A DNA stretch of 8,273 nt, taken from positions 1-8,273 of the forward strand of contig VBME01000071.1 in NCBI GenBank assembly GCA_005878995.1, given 5' to 3'. Below the pieces are notes generated by a model that saw only the letters and a program-made list of their open reading frames with translations, searched no databases and was not told the DNA's origin. The stretch's first letter is position 1; the number at the start of each line of letters is the position of its first letter. The DNA comes from Methanobacteriota archaeon. GTDB lineage: Archaea > Thermoplasmatota > Thermoplasmata > RBG-16-68-12. Shown here piece by piece: positions 5,716 through 8,273 of this stretch. Position numbers and translations under genes: made by a program.

Positions 5716-6561
5716 GTGGCCGAAAGTACTCCCTGTCTACGGCGACGCAAGGTTCATTCCGTCGGCTCCCTTGGCACCGCCGTGGACACGGACGAGCTGC
5801 TCCGCGCCATTGTCGAATTCCTCCGAATCTGGCGAGAGCAGGCCCCCGAGAACGTGCGAACCTCTTGGGGCATGATCTACCGAGATGATCGGTTTCCCCT
5901 GATCCACCAGGCGAATCTCGGTTGGGTCGCGACACTTCCGGAGGGAGGTCCGAAGGAAATCATCGACGACCTTGCGAACTCATTCCGCGGCACCGCGGTC
6001 CCGCATCATGCGCTCCTCTTCGAGGACGCGGAAACCGCATTCGGGGTCCAAGCAGAGTTCGTCGGACTCGGCTTCCGTCCCACCGCAGAGCTCGCTTTGG
6101 CGAAAGTCGGGCTGCCGGACTGTATCGTGAATCCGGAGCTCGAGGTGCGCCCCGCTGCGGAGGAATCCACGGCGAGTGACTTCCGGTCTGTCATGATGGC
6201 CACCGAGGCCGGCTTCGGCTATTCCCACGAAGTCATCGAACAGCTGTGGGGCCTCTGGCGGGAACGCTCTCGGGCGGTGGGGATGCGGCCCTACGTGGCA
6301 TACCTGAACGGCGAACCGGCGGGGACGGTTAGCATCTGGCCGCGGGGTATCTTCGGGTGGATCGACGACGTCGCGACCCATCCCGATTTCCGGATGCGGG
6401 GCGTTGGACGCACGATGATTTTCGAGGCGTGCAAGCGCGCGATGGAGGCCCATTGCGAATGGGTTGTATTGATCTCGGATCTTTTCGACACGCCACAGGG
6501 AATGTACAAGACGCTCGGGTTCGAGGCCATCGGCGAAGTCCGCGGCTTCTTGCGCGAATGA
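5716..6561 (+). CDS. GNAT family N-acetyltransferase with an extra N-terminal domain
   Basis: A 281-residue cytosolic acetyltransferase using acetyl-CoA; the acceptor is unknown. The C-terminal half (about 142-281) is a GNAT domain: beta strands YVAYLNGEPAGTVSIW (193-208), then the core motif IDDVATHPDFRMRGVG (216-231) with the acetyl-CoA pyrophosphate loop R-x-R-G-x-G, and a late MYKTLGFEAIGEVRGF (263-278) typical of the family end. The first half (about 25-130) also ends in a strand pattern like a GNAT (FVGLGFRPTAELALAK, 115-130) but lacks the CoA loop, so it may be a degenerate second GNAT fold. The GTG at 5716 gives the longest frame. A GTG at 5782 removes 22 residues of no family character and fits better if the plus-strand TATA box is used (start near 5726). 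No Shine-Dalgarno site decides. The SDR-like gene follows 36 bases downstream. Confidence 0.85.
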   Translation: MAESTPCLRRRKVHSVGSLGTAVDTDELLRAIVEFLRIWREQAPENVRTSWGMIYRDDRFPLIHQANLGWVATLPEGGPKEIIDDLANSFRGTAVPHHALLFEDAETAFGVQAEFVGLGFRPTAELALAKVGLPDCIVNPELEVRPAAEESTASDFRSVMMATEAGFGYSHEVIEQLWGLWRERSRAVGMRPYVAYLNGEPAGTVSIWPRGIFGWIDDVATHPDFRMRGVGRTMIFEACKRAMEAHCEWVVLISDLFDTPQGMYKTLGFEAIGEVRGFLRE

Positions 6562-6592
6562 TGCCACGGGCCGGAATCCTTCTTACCCGGCA
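6562..6592 (+). other. Imperfect hairpin between GNAT and SDR genes
   Basis: TGCC and GGG (6562-6570, separated by AC) can pair with CCCGGCA (6586-6592); an alternative 5-bp stem GCCGG/CCGGC pairs 6570-6574 with 6587-6591. The element fills most of the 36-base gap, and the SDR gene has no visible Shine-Dalgarno site. It could affect mRNA processing or translation of the second gene, but with GC-rich sequence it may be chance. Confidence 0.25.
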
Positions 6593-6597
6593 GGCCG

Positions 6598-7401
6598 ATG
6601 GCCGTCATCGTGGACCTAGGGATCCGGGGGAAGGTCGCCCTCGTCGCGGCTGCGAGCCAGGGACTCGGTCGGGCGACGGCGATGGCCTTCGCCCGCGAGG
6701 GATGTAAGGTCGCGATTTGTGCTCGGAACGCGGGGCCCCTCAACGCGGCCGCAAAAGCGATCCGGACCGAGACGAACGCGGAGGTCGTCGCGATCCCGGC
6801 CGACGTGATGCGCGCGGATGGTGTGACGTCGTTCGTCGACGGTGCGATCCGCGCCTTCGGAGGGATTGACATCCTCGTGCCCAACGCGGGCGGTCCTCCG
6901 GCGGGGAGCTTTGAAACCCTGACCGAAGAACAGTGGGCGAAGGGCTGGGAGCTCACGTTCCTGAGCACGGTCCGACTCGTGCGATCCTCCTTGCCCTCGA
7001 TGCGCCAGCGGCACGGTGGGGCCGTCGTCGCAATTCTGTCGATGTCGGTCCGTCAGCCGATCGACAACCTCGTGCTGTCGAACGCGTTGCGCCTCGGCGT
7101 CGTCGGCGCGCTGAAGTCACTCGCCCGGGAAGTCGCGAAGGACCGGATTCGGGTGAATGGCGTCGCCCCGGGATGGATTGCAACGGACCGGACGGTGGAG
7201 CTTCAACGAATCCGGGCGGAACGGGAGAGCCGCCGACCCGAGGACGTACAGGCCACGCTCCTCCAGGACATCCCGCTGGGCCGCATGGGGAAGGCGGAGG
7301 AGGTCGCCGACCTGATCGCGTTCCTCGCCTCGGAGCGGGCCTCGTACATCACAGGCGTAATCGCCCAGATCGACGGCGGCCTGTACCGCGGAATCTTTTG
7401 A
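6598..7401 (+). CDS. SDR family protein (BKR-like) lacking the canonical catalytic Tyr and Lys
   Basis: A 267-residue Rossmann-fold protein of the short-chain dehydrogenase/reductase family, close in layout to 3-oxoacyl-ACP reductases. Seen: the cofactor loop AAASQGLGRA (17-26), where the usual TG start is altered but G-x-G is kept; an Asp after the adenine strand (PADV, 67-70); NAGGP (96-100); a Ser in the active-site strand (AILSMSV, 145-151); VNGVAPGWIATD (186-197); and the C-terminal YITGVIAQIDGGL (250-262). Aligning LSNALRLGVVGALKSLA (160-176) with the usual YxxxK helix places Ser161 where Tyr and Arg165 where Lys should be. A known BKR-like SDR subgroup also departs from the standard tetrad and NAD motif, so this may be typical of its group. 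Cofactor and substrate are not predictable. It follows the GNAT gene by 36 bases and converges with the zinc-finger gene, 4 bases between stops. Confidence 0.88.
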   Translation: MAVIVDLGIRGKVALVAAASQGLGRATAMAFAREGCKVAICARNAGPLNAAAKAIRTETNAEVVAIPADVMRADGVTSFVDGAIRAFGGIDILVPNAGGPPAGSFETLTEEQWAKGWELTFLSTVRLVRSSLPSMRQRHGGAVVAILSMSVRQPIDNLVLSNALRLGVVGALKSLAREVAKDRIRVNGVAPGWIATDRTVELQRIRAERESRRPEDVQATLLQDIPLGRMGKAEEVADLIAFLASERASYITGVIAQIDGGLYRGIF

Positions 7402-7405
7402 CCGC

Positions 7406-7735
7406 TCAGTCGTGCTGCTTCGGCTGCTTGGCCGGAGTATTCGCGCATGACCAGCACGACCGTCGGGATGTACTGTTCCACGCACGGCATCGCCGGCATT
7501 GCCAGGTTTCCGCGGAGGCCCCTGCAGACCGGCCGAAGTAGGCCCGCGCAACCCCGGCTCCGCACGACCAGCAGACGCTCAGCTCCGCCTCGTTCTTCAC
7601 CCCGCAATGCGGGCAATCCCAGCTCGGTCCGATCATTTGCGGCAGCTTTCGCGCCCGCATCCGCCAGTCGAACCATGCGAAGACCGCGCCGCCGACGAGA
7701 AGGAGCAGGAGGGCGCCGGACAGGAGGTCTTCCAC
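7406..7735 (-). CDS. Membrane-anchored protein with two RanBP2-type zinc fingers
   Basis: A 109-residue protein I cannot assign to a named family. Residues 5-24 are a single hydrophobic helix (LLSGALLLLLVGGAVFAWF), followed by basic residues (RMRARK), which places the C-terminal part in the cytoplasm. Two zinc fingers follow: W39-x-C41-x2-C44-x3-N48-x6-C55-x2-C58 and W78-x-C80-x2-C83-x3-N87-x6-C94-x2-C97. Both fit exactly the W-x-C-x2-4-C-x3-N-x6-C-x2-C pattern of RanBP2-type fingers, which in eukaryotes bind single-stranded RNA or ubiquitin. Both end in CWSC, as does the finger of the membrane protein at 2913-3395. The start is a GTG at 7735 without a close Shine-Dalgarno site; a TATA-like box 26-33 bases upstream suggests a leaderless mRNA. 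The gene has its own promoter and converges with the SDR gene. Confidence 0.8.
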   Translation of the reverse strand: MEDLLSGALLLLLVGGAVFAWFDWRMRARKLPQMIGPSWDCPHCGVKNEAELSVCWSCGAGVARAYFGRSAGASAETWQCRRCRAWNSTSRRSCWSCANTPAKQPKQHD

Positions 7736-7760
7736 GTCCGTGAAAGTTCTCCCGCCGCGG

Positions 7761-7768
7761 TAATATAG
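7761..7768 (-). promoter_or_regulatory. Candidate TATA box of the double zinc-finger gene
   Basis: The minus strand reads CTATATTA, in a 78-base gap that is otherwise GC-rich. Its centre is about 30 bases before the GTG at 7735, so transcription would start within a few bases of that codon. Found by eye. Confidence 0.45.
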
Positions 7769-7813
7769 GCTCCCCGCCGGTTATCACAGGCGACACTACT
7801 GCGCGCGGCACTT

Positions 7814-8273
7814 TCACTGATTGAACGTCTCAACCTTCTCGAACGTCTGCTTGAGATATTTGATCAGTACGTCGCGGTTCCGCCGCAGGTGGCTCTCGTA
7901 CCACACGCGGACGAGGTCCGCGAAGAGCCGGTGAAGGTCGTCCACTTCCGCGTGGTCGAGCGGCTGATCGTAGAGCGTGTGGATCATCCAGATTCGCTTC
8001 CACCCGCTGTACTTGTAGTAGTGTTCTCCTTCGCAGTACTCGAACGTCACCCGGAGATGGACCTTCCCATCGACCTCGATGTAATTCACCTTGAGCGCGT
8101 CGCCGACGCGGCCTTGATCCATCGAGCGGTCGAGGAGTTGGATCGTCTGGACGGCGGCCGGGTTGAAGCCGGGTCGCCAATGCCAATCTCCGTCCGGGAA
8201 GGTGTCCGGGAAGACGGCCCAGTTCGTATACGACGGCTCGAGGGCGAAGTGGACGTTGATCTTGTTGAACCGC
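7814..8273 (-). CDS. Unrecognised aromatic-rich protein, C-terminal 152 residues (5' end outside window)
   Basis: The frame is open from the right edge to the TGA at 7816-7814, giving 152 residues. An internal ATG at 8122 exists, but the reading continues upstream with the same character (FALEPSYTNWAVFP, GDWHWRPGFNPAAVQTIQLL), so the true start lies beyond 8273. The protein is soluble in appearance: no membrane segment, many Trp, Tyr and Phe (YYKYSGWKRIWMIHTLYD), alternating strand-like segments in the middle (VNYIEVDGKVHLRVTFEY) and a charged helical C-terminus (LHRLFADLVRVWYESHLRR, LIKYLKQTFEKVETFNQ). I find no catalytic or metal motif. It ends 78 bases before the zinc-finger gene on the same strand, which has its own TATA candidate, so they are probably separate units. 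Confidence 0.75.
   Translation of the reverse strand, partial: RFNKINVHFALEPSYTNWAVFPDTFPDGDWHWRPGFNPAAVQTIQLLDRSMDQGRVGDALKVNYIEVDGKVHLRVTFEYCEGEHYYKYSGWKRIWMIHTLYDQPLDHAEVDDLHRLFADLVRVWYESHLRRNRDVLIKYLKQTFEKVETFNQ

Noticed and set aside
1..8273. CRISPR array, insertion sequence or defence island
   Set aside because: No regularly spaced direct repeats, transposase, integrase or terminal inverted repeats. All recognised genes are housekeeping or small accessory genes.

Overview
The window looks like a piece of an archaeal chromosome, most likely from a high-GC member of the Thermoplasmatota or a nearby uncultured euryarchaeal lineage. I base this on an archaeal-type RPA gene followed by its RPA-associated gene, KaiC/RadA-like single-domain ATPases, an archaeal-style PurC, TATA-like boxes about 21-36 bases upstream of several start codons (some implying leaderless mRNAs), and small zinc-finger membrane proteins. 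The lineage is inferred from protein style only; no marker RNA gene is present.

Left block (1-2549, minus strand): reading right to left, four closely spaced genes form a probable operon. They are a KaiC-like protein with a degraded nucleotide-binding loop, an intact KaiC-like ATPase, a DJ-1/PfpI-family protein, and purC (SAICAR synthase), which runs off the left edge. Gaps are 6, 24 and about 33 bases. The first two genes are paralogues in which one partner has lost the catalytic residues and the other has kept them.

Centre (2550-5676): a 363-base intergenic region carries a TATA-like box for the left operon, an AT-rich island and an alternating CG/TG tract with a 12-bp palindrome. It precedes a plus-strand gene for a four-helix membrane protein with a C-terminal zinc finger. 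That gene converges on the RPA operon (minus strand: RPA, then an RPA-associated OB-fold/winged-helix protein, joined by a TGATG overlap). A perfect 8-bp hairpin occupies almost all of the space between the two convergent stop codons.

Right block (5677-8273): a GNAT acetyltransferase gene diverges from RPA across a 39-base gap that holds a TATA box readable in both directions. It is followed by a short-chain dehydrogenase/reductase (SDR) homologue lacking the usual catalytic Tyr and Lys. On the minus strand, converging with the SDR gene, is a small membrane-anchored protein with two exact RanBP2-type zinc-finger patterns. Behind it lies the C-terminal part of an unrecognised aromatic-rich protein that enters from the right edge.

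I see no mobile element, CRISPR array, tRNA or rRNA. The most interesting items are the active/degenerate KaiC pair, the RanBP2-type fingers on a membrane anchor, and the zinc-finger signature shared with the other membrane protein. Nothing here clearly amounts to a complete undescribed system.
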